This document shows, piece after piece, positions 1 through 8,250 of a stretch of 64,000 nt of DNA. The notes beneath the pieces are model-generated. The model saw only the letters and a program-made list of their open reading frames with translations. It was not told where the DNA came from and did not search any database. Origin of the DNA: Palaemon carinicauda (lineage: Eukaryota; Arthropoda; Malacostraca; Decapoda; Palaemonidae); NCBI RefSeq assembly GCF_036898095.1, contig NC_090731.1, forward strand, positions 143,101,439-143,165,438, in the 5' to 3' direction. Every line of letters starts with the position of its first letter. The first letter of the stretch is position 1. The position numbers and the translations under genes were made by a program.

Positions 1-481
1 TTGCGACGGAAGAGAGCGTAATTTTTTCTATAAGAAACAGTAGTTTTTTTCCTAGGTTACATTGCCCTGTAATTCACTACAAAAATACCGTTATTCCATG
101 CGAATACATAGCCTTTAACTTAGGTTAAACTTATAAATGTTGTTTCTTTTTTGCCTAAAGAAAGGCAGCTATGACATATTTAAATCACCTTCTGGTGTTA
201 GTAGTCGACTAGATTTGACCTTTTTATGCTATTGTTCTTAAAATTTATAATGATTAATGCAATTGTCATAATATGTTTGGGCATTTTATGTCAAAGTTAA
301 CAGAAAAATGCTTAAAAGAATGCAAATGATTAACAATAAAACTAGTATGGTAGGTACCTCTATTTCTGAAGCTTTTTTTTTTTTTTTTTTTTTACTAGTC
401 AACCGTGAATGACCGCTAACTGACCTGACACCAGGGGTCTAGGTTCTGGTAAAAACTCCTGAGTCAAGGCAATTCTCTAAT
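1..481. other. No gene seen; AT-rich DNA
   Basis: AT-rich sequence with no supported coding region. A 21-nt poly(T) run lies at 373-393. Nothing else is recognisable. Confidence 0.5.
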
Positions 482-556
482 GAGCCAAGACCATCCTAAT
501 CTGCCGGAAAGAAGCATTGAGCCAAAACCATCCTAATTTGCCAGAAAGAAGCATTG
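482..556 (+). repeat. Two stray units of the 37-bp minisatellite
   Basis: About two units of the same 37-bp repeat that forms the large array at 6969-7942, with the same core (TGAGCCAAAACCATCCTAAT) and the same strand. They lie on the far side of the Gypsy element at 1768-6607. Confidence 0.85.
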
Positions 557-970
557 GGTATTTTTTTACTTATGGATATTAATTGCTTTCAACATAAAAT
601 ATAGGTTTTTCTGTTGTATAATGATGTGATTTGAATGATTTTGAGGTTTATTTCCATCGCAAATGAATACTTATCCTTCCACCACCCCTCCCCCCTATAG
701 ATAACAATCTGGGGGAACCTCCTTGGGAAGCGGAGTTTTGGGTGGGGGAGACAAAGTATGTAAAAACAGGGCAAAAAACCTAAATATAACACTCTAATAT
801 ATAAAAATATGGTAAATGTCTAGAAGGCCAAACCCGTTTTTCAAGTACTAACGACGAAAAACGGCCAGATTATAGTTGCACATAGCATAGAAACATGAGG
901 AAATGAATAAAAAAGAAACTAAGACTTAACTCTTACACACAAAATGTAAGCATAAACCTACTACTACAAT
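557..970. other. No gene seen
   Basis: AT-rich, with a short C-rich patch near 680-700. No open frame with recognisable protein content on either strand. Confidence 0.5.
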
Positions 971-1252
971 ACCCCTACCTAGCCCTACCGGGGGGGGGGG
1001 GGGGGGGGGCTCCGCCCTCCCTGCGACCCCCCCCTTAAGGCCACAGTGATTTTCAGGGCACTACCGAACGTAATAAACCCACCTAACCTAGCCTAGGGGC
1101 CCTGTACCCCTACCTAGGCCTACCGGGGGGCTGCGACCCCTCTTAAGGCCACAGTGATTTTCGGGGCACTACCGAACCTAATACAACCACCTAACCTAGG
1201 GCCCTGTACCCCTACCTAAGCCTAGCCCCTGCGACCCCCCCCTTACGGCCAC
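971..1252 (+). repeat. Three diverged tandem units, G/C-rich
   Basis: Three successive units start at about 971, 1106 and 1208, each beginning ACCCCTACCTA. The first two continue through a CCTGCGACCCC/TTAAGGCCACAGTGATTTT block and an ACTACCGAAC block. The third is cut short. The first is lengthened by a poly(G) run at about 990-1009. CCTAA-like words occur but do not form a telomeric array. Confidence 0.75.
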
Positions 1253-1358
1253 TACCTAACACATCCATCAAACCAAATCCAAAGTGATGGTACATCGTTA
1301 TACTATTACTATTATAATATACTCTATAAATTAATGAAGCTTACCTTAAACTGTTGGT

Positions 1359-1598
1359 TCATAAAGATGTGCTACTGCTTTGAGGAAAACGTGAAGCCGT
1401 TGCGAAGGTTCCTTGACATGCAGGACAATTTTTATTTTGTAAAATTAAATTGTGTCTCTGGCACAAATCCATTAGTTTTTCAATATTCCCCGAATAAGTT
1501 ACAACAAATTTATTGCAAGTTAGGCAACAGTCAGGACAAGAAGATGGAATTTCAACTTCTAGTGCAATATGAAATGACGTGCTTGCTATGGCCTCCAT
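1359..1598 (-). pseudogene. Possible transposase N-terminal remnant (weak)
   Basis: A 79-residue open frame on the minus strand contains a Cys-rich patch with the spacing C-x2-C-x3-C and later NCPACQG, preceded by LMDLCQRHNLIL. This is reminiscent of the zinc-ribbon N-terminus of Merlin/ISXO2-type transposases (a short helix, then C-P-x-C). No DDE domain follows and the frame ends without similarity to anything else I recognise. It could be chance. No promoter or termini were identified. The call is an inference from a short motif only. Confidence 0.2.
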
Positions 1599-1644
1599 GT
1601 CTAAGAACGAAATGAAATGCCTGGTTAAGATAATGTATTGTCGT

Positions 1645-1728
1645 GCTGTGATTGGCCAAACCTGTAAGAAGTCATAGTGGATAGGCGCTGTGATTGGCCA
1701 AACGTGTAAGACGTCATAGTGGACTAGT
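1645..1728 (+). repeat. Two 42-bp direct repeats with CCAAT-like and CRE-like words
   Basis: Unit 1 (1645-1686) and unit 2 (1687-1728) share GCTGTGATTGGCCAAAC and a following GTAAGA(A/C)GTCATAGTGGA. Each carries an inverted CCAAT box (ATTGG); unit 2 also has GACGTCAT, a CRE-like octamer. They lie 40 bp upstream of the Gypsy insertion and may belong to an older promoter or DNA transposon. Confidence 0.6.
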
Positions 1729-1767
1729 TTTTCTGCGGATTATAGTGGTTACAGGGCTCATTTGAGC

Positions 1768-2100
1768 TGTAAGGACACCGATCCCTTCGTCGTCCAGAAA
1801 ATCGACAAACTACTTATTTATTTGAATTCTCTTTTCGCCACACTGTGGTTTCCCATGTATATATATTCTGCTCTACCAGAGCTACATTTTGACATATGTA
1901 TCATTTCATAACATGTTTCTGTTAACCCATAATTCATATATTTGTAAGTGTAAGAAAACACATATATTTTGGCGGGCACTTCAATCTGATTTGGCGCCAG
2001 TGTCATCCTACCTTTACGTCCGCACCTTGTAATATACTCCCGTGCACATTCGAATAAAGTATCAGTTGATCTTGGTAACTCTTGTCTCACTGTCCTTACA
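1768..2100 (+). repeat. 5' LTR of the Gypsy element
   Basis: 333 bp, TGTAAGG...CCTTACA, with 7-bp inverted ends. An AATAAA-like word (CGAATAAAGT) lies about 50 bp before the LTR end and may be the polyadenylation signal. The matching copy is at 6275-6607. Confidence 0.95.
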
Positions 2101-2119
2101 ACTGGTGACCCCGGAGTTG
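2101..2119 (+). promoter_or_regulatory. Primer binding site candidate
   Basis: Directly after the 5' LTR the sequence reads ACTGGTGACCCCGGAGTTG. TGG two bases from the LTR edge is the expected complement of a tRNA 3' CCA end. The matching tRNA was not determined. Confidence 0.6.
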
Positions 2120-2252
2120 AAAGTAGCATCAGCGGTTTTGGCTTTGCCATTAACGGACTTATTACGGCTGTGCTACCTTCTACATACTCCGTTACCTTAG
2201 GCACGAGCCTGCCTTTGGTTCTCCCACACTTCGGTGAACGTAAGGCAGTAGG

Positions 2253-3089
2253 ATGAGCTTAACCGACATATCAACTTCTCACCTCTTCGCCTACTCGTCG
2301 TCTGGCCACGATGCAGGAAGCAACACGCCCATCGCACCCAACGGCCTCGCCTCCACGCCCAAAGTCAAACTGCCGCCCTTTTTTCAACACAACACCGCCT
2401 CCTGGTTCCTGAGAACGGACATACTCTTCCGTGTCGCTAGACCAATCGACTCCTGCGCCAAGGCCGACATCGTTCTCACCTCCATACCTGAAGAGGTATT
2501 CGACAAAATTTCCCCATGGCTCGACGCCCAGGCCGGCCAAGTTTCATACGACGACCTGAGAACGAAACTCATCGGTATCTACTCCCTCTCTGTCTCAGCA
2601 AGGGCACAGAAAGTACTGGACCTCGCCGGCAAGCCCATGGGTGACACCTCTCCTGTCGAGGCGTGGGACGAGCTAACCGGCCTGCTTATGCTCCCCGAAA
2701 CAGACAGCAACAGTCGACGACGTGAGATTAGCTTATCTCGCGAAATCTTTCTTCGACGCCTACCACAGGACGTACGGGCCCAATTGACAGACGCCGACAC
2801 GCTCCCGATGACCGAACTCCTGTCGAAGGCTCAGAAGCTCCACGAGGCCTCCAAAGCATCTCGCCTTGGAGCATCATCGTCAACACCGCCTCCGTTCTCC
2901 TCCTTCAGCAGCTGCTCTTCCATAGACTCCTCGGCAATGGCCCTTGAGGACGACGAGATCAACATTCTATCAAGAAAGAAACCACCGCAACCGAACCCTA
3001 GGCCTAACCCGGCATGGTGCTTCTACAACCAACAGTTCGGCAGTGACCACAAAAAATGTAGAGCACCATGCAGTTTCCCTAGAAGATGA
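2253..3089 (+). CDS. gag: Gypsy Gag-like protein
   Basis: 278 codons beginning with an ATG 152 bp after the LTR. In Ty3/Gypsy elements this product packages the RNA into cytoplasmic particles. The first two thirds look like the arthropod Gypsy capsid (KLPPFF, WF near the start; PDVRAQL-type helix about residue 170). The C-terminus has a CHCC-type zinc-binding cluster, WCFYNQQFG..HKKCRAPC, instead of a classic CCHC knuckle. The frame ends at TGA 3087-3089. The same reading frame then continues without a stop into protease, so this stop is either a nonsense mutation of an Arg (CGA) codon or a readthrough site. GC-rich codon use contrasts with the AT-rich surroundings. Confidence 0.8.
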   Translation: MSLTDISTSHLFAYSSSGHDAGSNTPIAPNGLASTPKVKLPPFFQHNTASWFLRTDILFRVARPIDSCAKADIVLTSIPEEVFDKISPWLDAQAGQVSYDDLRTKLIGIYSLSVSARAQKVLDLAGKPMGDTSPVEAWDELTGLLMLPETDSNSRRREISLSREIFLRRLPQDVRAQLTDADTLPMTELLSKAQKLHEASKASRLGASSSTPPPFSSFSSCSSIDSSAMALEDDEINILSRKKPPQPNPRPNPAWCFYNQQFGSDHKKCRAPCSFPRR

Positions 3090-3182
3090 CGCCAGAAGCA
3101 TCCACCTGCCACCATCGCAGCCGCAGTTAACCAAAACAAGATTGGTTTCTGTATCCTCGATACCATTTCCAACCGTAGACTC

Positions 3183-4880
3183 ATGGTGGACACCGGCGCA
3201 ATGCAGTCAACGTTCCCTCCTTCGAAGTCCGACCTAGACCGTGGTCCCGACAAAAACGCTCCACCACTCATCGCCGCCAACGGATCTCCCATACGGTGCT
3301 ATGGGATCAAGACCCTCAAGATATCTATCATGGGCCGTTCGTATTCTTGGCCCTTCGCTATCGCCGACGTCAATCGCCCCCTCCTCGGTGCGGATTTCCT
3401 CGCCCACCATGGACTCCTCGTCGATGTCGCTAACAGACGTCTCATCGACACGGGAACCTACCAGTCCCGCGCCCTAGAACACGGCCCTGCAACAATGTCC
3501 GTATCCGCCGTAACGACGCACCCCTACGCCGACCTCCTACGAGAATTTCCTGAGGTTTTCAAGCCCGAGCTCCGACACTCGCCAGGTTCCCCGTCCAAGC
3601 ATGGTATCTACCACCACATCACAACGACAGGACCTCCCACTCACGCCAAATTCCGCCGTCTCCCGCCCCGGAAACTGAAGGATGCCAAACGCGCCTTCGA
3701 GGACATGGAACGCATGGGTATCTGTAAGAAAGCATCGAGCCCCTGGGCATCACCCCTGCACATGGTTAAAAAGCCGGACGGGTCCTGGAGACCTTGCGGC
3801 GACTACAGGCGCCTCAACCTCATCACAACACCCGATCATTACCCGCTGCCCAACATGCAGGACCTAACGAACGCGTTGCACGGCGCAAAGTATTTTACCA
3901 AGATGGACCTCCTCAAGTCTTATTTCCAGGTCCCCGTATTCCCGGAAGATATCCCGAAAACTGCCATTGTAACGCCGTTCGGATCCTACACCTTCGCATA
4001 CTCAACCTTCGGTCTACGCAACGCTGGGGCGACCTTCCAACGACTAATGGATAGCATTCTGGGTGACCTACCTTTCTGCGTCTGCTACGTCGACGACATC
4101 CTGATATTCTCGAAAACCAAGGAGGAACACCGGGGACACGTCCGCACCGTCCTCAAATGCCTACAGGAGAACGGCCTAGTAGTACGCTTCGACAAATGTA
4201 CGTTCGGTGCGGAGGAAGTGGATTTCCTTGGTCACCGCGTATCCTCGCGCGGGGTAAAACCCATGACAACCAAGGTCGACGCCATCAGGAAGTTCCCATT
4301 GCCTACGACCATCCGCCAACTTCAGGAGTTCCTGGGAATGGTCAATTACTACAGGCGCTTCATCCCCAACATCGCACAAACCCTGTCACCCCTCGACGAC
4401 GTCCTGAAAGGAAAAGAAAAAAAACTCGAGTGGGGTTTGCCCCAGCAACAGGCATTCGCTCGGACGAAGGATGCCCTTGCGAATGCCACCACCCTGGCTC
4501 ATTTCGACGACAACGCACCCCTGCGACTAATGACCGACGCCAGCAACGTAGCCTGTGGGGCTGTGCTTGAGCAACTCGTCGATGGTTCTCCTCGACCGCT
4601 GGCATTCTTCAGCAAGAAATTGAAACCCGCCGAAACAAGATACAGCACCTTCGATAGGGAACTCCTCGCCGTCTACCTCGCCGTCCGCCACTTCAGGCAC
4701 ATCTTGGAGGGGACCCCCTTCACAATCGCGACGGACCATCAACCCCTCGTACACGCCTTCACGAAATCGACGGACGCATGGTCCTCCCGACAACAACGTC
4801 ATCTCGCATCAATCGCCGAATTCGGGTGCACCATACGTTACGTCCCAGGAAAGAAAAACCCAGTCGCGGACGCCCTTTAA
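3183..4880 (+). CDS. pol: Gypsy Pol part 1: protease, reverse transcriptase, RNase H
   Basis: Same frame as gag and open from just after the gag stop; the first ATG is at 3183 but the true product probably begins upstream as a fusion. Domains in order: aspartic protease with MVDTGA at the start; reverse transcriptase with KMDLLKSYFQV, FGLRNAGATFQ and the catalytic YVDD at about residue 302; RNase H with the TDAS aspartate, the DRELLAV glutamate and ATDHQPL. It copies the element RNA into DNA in the particle. The frame closes at TAA 4878-4880 within the conserved ADALSR-type end of RNase H, where one base is missing compared with the reading frame that follows. All visible catalytic residues are kept. 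Confidence 0.92.
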   Translation: MVDTGAMQSTFPPSKSDLDRGPDKNAPPLIAANGSPIRCYGIKTLKISIMGRSYSWPFAIADVNRPLLGADFLAHHGLLVDVANRRLIDTGTYQSRALEHGPATMSVSAVTTHPYADLLREFPEVFKPELRHSPGSPSKHGIYHHITTTGPPTHAKFRRLPPRKLKDAKRAFEDMERMGICKKASSPWASPLHMVKKPDGSWRPCGDYRRLNLITTPDHYPLPNMQDLTNALHGAKYFTKMDLLKSYFQVPVFPEDIPKTAIVTPFGSYTFAYSTFGLRNAGATFQRLMDSILGDLPFCVCYVDDILIFSKTKEEHRGHVRTVLKCLQENGLVVRFDKCTFGAEEVDFLGHRVSSRGVKPMTTKVDAIRKFPLPTTIRQLQEFLGMVNYYRRFIPNIAQTLSPLDDVLKGKEKKLEWGLPQQQAFARTKDALANATTLAHFDDNAPLRLMTDASNVACGAVLEQLVDGSPRPLAFFSKKLKPAETRYSTFDRELLAVYLAVRHFRHILEGTPFTIATDHQPLVHAFTKSTDAWSSRQQRHLASIAEFGCTIRYVPGKKNPVADAL

Positions 4881-6232
4881 GGATTGAAATTGACGCGATC
4901 CACCTGGGAATCGACTACGTCAATCTCGCAACCGAACAACGCACCGACCGAGAAGCACAGGATCACCTGACGGGGCCATCCGCGCTCAAGATAAGTGCGA
5001 TTCCCCTCGGACCAGCAGGAGTAACTATTCTTTGCGACACCAGCACGGGCCGCCCACGTCCCTGGGTACCAGCCTCCTGCAGAAGGAAAATATTCGATAT
5101 CATCCATGGACTTTCACACCCCTCAGGACGCACCACCGCTCGCCTTCTGTCTGAAAAGTTTGTCTGGCCAGGGATAAAAAAGGACGCCCGGGAATGGGCG
5201 AAGTCATGCATCAACTGCCAGTCAAGCAAGGTCAGCCGTCACACCGAATCGGGGGTAGGCGATTTTCCCCAGCCAAAAAGACGTTTCGGCCATATACACA
5301 TCGACGTCGTGGGACCATTGCCCCCTTCTGGATCCGCTCGCTACCTACTTACGATCATTGATCGCTCCACGAGGTGGTTGGAGGCATCGCCAATGACCGA
5401 AGCTACGACTCAAGCATGCGCCGAAGCCCTCCTGTCAAGCTGGGTGAGCAGGTTTGGCATTCCTGACGACATCACGACTGACAGAGGCTCCGCTTTCCTC
5501 TCAGAAATATGGCTTGCTTTGGCGAACCTGATGGGGACGACGCTCCACAGCACCACGGCATACAACCCCACGGCAAACGGCATGGTCGAAAGGACTCACT
5601 GCGCCCTCAAGGCGTCCCTGATGGCGAGCTGCACCGACGGGGACTGGAAATCACGACTTCCTTGGGTACTCCTCGGCCTTCGCACCGCCCCTCGCGCAGA
5701 CGGCGAACCTTCGCCCGCCGAAAAGGTTTACGGGAAAGCGCTCGCAGTTCCTGGCGAATTCTTTCCCTCATCAACCGACGACACGCAGCTGGATCACCTA
5801 AGGGACATCGCCAGGAAGTTCAGGCCATGTCTCAAAACTTACCAGGACAGAACCAAGCACTTCAAGCCAAAAAGCCTGGATGACTGCAGGTACGTTTTCG
5901 TCCGTGTCGACGCTCATCGACAACCACTGACTAGACCTTATCGAGGTCCCTACCGGGTAATTGAAAAGACAACGAAAGCCTTCCTTCTCGACGTCCATGG
6001 CCAAGAGGACTGGGTCTCAATAGACCGCGTGAAACCAGGGTTTCTCGAAGGAAGCGACACCGCCTCCGCCGGACCTGGCAGATCCAGAGTTCCGCCTCAA
6101 AACAAGCCGCCCAACGAAAGAAAAATCATCAAACGACGACAAGAGGAAGAGATCCTTACACTGACCGCCAGCGCGCCCCTCCGTTCAAAAACAAGAGGAA
6201 CCCTCCGACGCCCGAAAAGATACGAAGATTGA
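4881..6232 (+). CDS. pol: Gypsy Pol part 2: integrase
   Basis: Open in the frame shifted by one base from the RT part (this frame is open from about 4778, but the homologous part starts about 4881). It has an HHCC zinc domain (HGLSH, then CINCQ), the DDE core with HIDVVGPLP, TTDRGSAF and NGMVERTH, and a basic C-terminal region including PYRGPYRVI, like the GPY/F module of Gypsy integrases. Function: joins the cDNA to host DNA. It is separated from RNase H only by the frameshift at 4876-4880, so it is translated only if the shift is bypassed. It ends at TGA 6230-6232, 28 bp before the polypurine tract. Confidence 0.92.
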
Positions 6233-6260
6233 TCATCAGCCCTCTACGGCGCCCGATGTC

Positions 6261-6274
6261 TTGGGGGGAGTACT
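6261..6274 (+). promoter_or_regulatory. Polypurine tract
   Basis: TTGGGGGGAGTACT directly before the 3' LTR, where the plus-strand primer is expected. The minus-strand Gypsy at 20215-23598 has nearly the same core. Confidence 0.8.
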
Positions 6275-6607
6275 TGTAAGGACACCGATCCCTTCGTCGT
6301 CCAGAAAATCGACAAACTACTTATTTATTTGAATTCTCTTTTCGCCACACTGTGGTTTCCCATGTATATATATTCCGCTCTACCAGAGCTACATTTTGAC
6401 ATGTGTATCATTTCATAACATGTTTCTGTTAACCTATAATTCATATATTTGTAAGTGTAAGAAAACACACATATTTTGGCGGGCACTTCAATCTGATATG
6501 GCGCCAGCGTCATCCTACCTTTCCGTCCGCACCTTGTAATATACTCCCGTGCACATTCGAATAAAGTATCAGTTGATCTTGGTGACGCTTGTCTCACTGT
6601 CCTTACA
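6275..6607 (+). repeat. 3' LTR of the Gypsy element
   Basis: 333 bp, TGTAAGG...CCTTACA, followed by the GAGC target duplication at 6608-6611. By eye it has nine substitutions relative to the 5' LTR and no indels. Confidence 0.95.
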
Positions 6608-6968
6608 GAGCAAAAACAAGACACAGTCAACAATAACAACAGACTTAGAAAAAATCTGGGAAGTAGACATGAGTAGCGCGAGTTTGATTGTCGATATTTT
6701 GACTGTTATTGAATTTCACTAAATTATCTCACTCGTATACCACTATTTACATACATTCCTACACATTCTAGTAAAAATTCATTGAATATCACTGATATCT
6801 TCATGCGGCCCTCTCCTAGACATTAACCAAAAATATATATAAATGTATAAAGAAATAGGCATTTGCGACAGATAATATTATTCAGAAATACTACAAAAGA
6901 CTTCCTTAACATAGAGAACTAAGTTAAAATACGCTACATTATTAACGTCCATAAATAGAATAATACCA
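6608..6968. other. No gene seen between Gypsy and minisatellite
   Basis: AT-rich sequence. No homology to the neighbouring elements noticed and no usable open frame. Confidence 0.5.
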
Positions 6969-7942
6969 AGCATTGAGCCAAAACCATCCTAATCTGCCGT
7001 AAAGAAGCGTTGAACCAAAACCATCCTAATTTGCCGTAAAGAAGCATTGAACTAAAACCATCCTAATCTTCTGGAAAGAAGCATTGAGCCAAAACCATCC
7101 TAATCTGCAAGAAAGAAGCATTGAGCCATAACCATCCTAATCTGCCTGGAAGAAGCATTAAGCCAAAACCATCCTAATCTGCCAGAAAGAAGCATTGAGC
7201 CATAACCATCCTAATCTGCCTGGAAGAAGCAATGAGCCAAAACCATCCTAATCTGCCTGGAAGAAGCATTGAGCCAAAATCATCCTAATCTGCTGTAAAG
7301 AAGCATTGAGCCAAAACCATCCTAATCTGCCGGAAAGAAGCATTGAGCCATAACCATCCTAATCTGCCGTAAAGAAGCATTGAGCCATAACCATCCTAAT
7401 CTGCCATAAAGAAGCATTGAGCCATAACCATCCTAATCTGCCGGAAAGAAGCATTGAGCCAAAACCATCGTAATCTGCCGGAAAGAAGCATTGAGCCAAA
7501 ACCATCCTAATCTGCCGGAAAGAAGCATTGAGCCAAAACCATCCTAATCTGCCGGAAAGAAGCATTGAGCCAAAACCATCCTAATCTGCCAGAAAGAAGC
7601 ATTGAGCCAAAACCATCCTAATCTGTCGGAAAGAAGCATTGAGCCAAAACCACCCTAATTTGCCGGAAAGAAGCATTGAGCCAAAACCACCCTAATCTGC
7701 TGGAAAGAAGGATTGAGCCAAAACCACCCTAATGTGCCGGAAAGAAGTATTGAGCCAAAACCATCCTAATCTGCCGGAAAGAAGTATTGAGCCAAAACCA
7801 TCCTAATCTGCCTGGAAGAAGCATTGAGCCAAAATCATCCTAATCTGCCGAAAAGGAGCATTGAGTAAAAACCATCCTAACCTGCCGGAAAGAAGCATTG
7901 AGCTAAAACCATCCTAATCTGCCGGAAAGAAGCATTGAGCCA
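6969..7942 (+). repeat. 37-bp minisatellite, about 26 units
   Basis: Tandem array of a 37-bp unit with core GCATTGAGCCAAAACCATCC followed by TAATCTGCCGGAAAGAA. Units differ mainly at the CCGG/CCTG/CAAG/TGTA site and at AAAACC/ATAACC. There is no unique spacer between units, so it is a minisatellite and not a CRISPR array. 37 is not a multiple of three. A minus-strand open frame inside it is a by-product. Confidence 0.95.
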
Positions 7943-7974
7943 TGGCCAAGAGCTAGCATGTGCAAGAAAGTAAC

Positions 7975-8250
7975 TTTTTTGGGCTCAAGCCATGGCGTCC
8001 TGATGGAAGGTTCCTTTTTGGTAGCTTCCTTGGGTATATAACTACTAAGATATTCCCAGAGAATTTAACCACAGGTTATCACAGAATTCTAACTTCTGGA
8101 GCGAGTATCCTAAAGGTTTCCCTTTTAAGACATCGTATATCAACAGGGGACGCATGTATTAACGCGCCACATAGCTATCTACACCCCAAACAGAGTTAAC
8201 ACTTCGATGTGTAGGAGCGGAGAATAGCTGGGAGCCGTTCCACAGCTAAT
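7975..8250 (+). repeat. Left inverted terminal repeat of DIRS copy A
   Basis: Reverse-complement similarity to the right terminal repeat of copy E (47661-48099). Shared words include GGTAGCTT, ATTCCCAGAGAATT, AGAATTCTAACT and CAGGGGACG (in the E complement). The repeat abuts the minisatellite, whose last unit ends about 30 bp earlier. Confidence 0.75.

Larger units (their letters stand above)
1768..6607 (+). mobile_element. Complete Ty3/Gypsy LTR retrotransposon (decayed)
   Basis: A 4.84-kb element bounded by two 333-bp LTRs that begin TGTAAGG and end CCTTACA. It is flanked by a 4-bp target duplication GAGC (1764-1767 and 6608-6611). Order inside: primer binding site, gag, protease, reverse transcriptase, RNase H, integrase, polypurine tract. 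RT before integrase places it in Ty3/Gypsy (Metaviridae-type). By eye the LTRs differ at 9 of 333 positions (about 2.7%), so the insertion is not brand new. An in-frame TGA separates gag from pol, and a one-base loss separates RNase H from integrase. As it stands it cannot make a full polyprotein without recoding. Confidence 0.95.

Noticed and set aside
971..1252. Telomere-like CCTAA words
   Set aside because: They are isolated words in diverged 100-135 bp units, not a TTAGG array.
1334..1615. Plus-strand 93-codon ORF
   Set aside because: No recognisable content; overlaps the weak minus-strand candidate.
7359..7565. Minus-strand open frame in the minisatellite
   Set aside because: It only translates the repeat; the period is not a multiple of three.
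6969..7942. CRISPR-like regular repeats of 37 bp
   Set aside because: Units are head-to-tail with no unique spacers, and all other content is eukaryotic retroelements.
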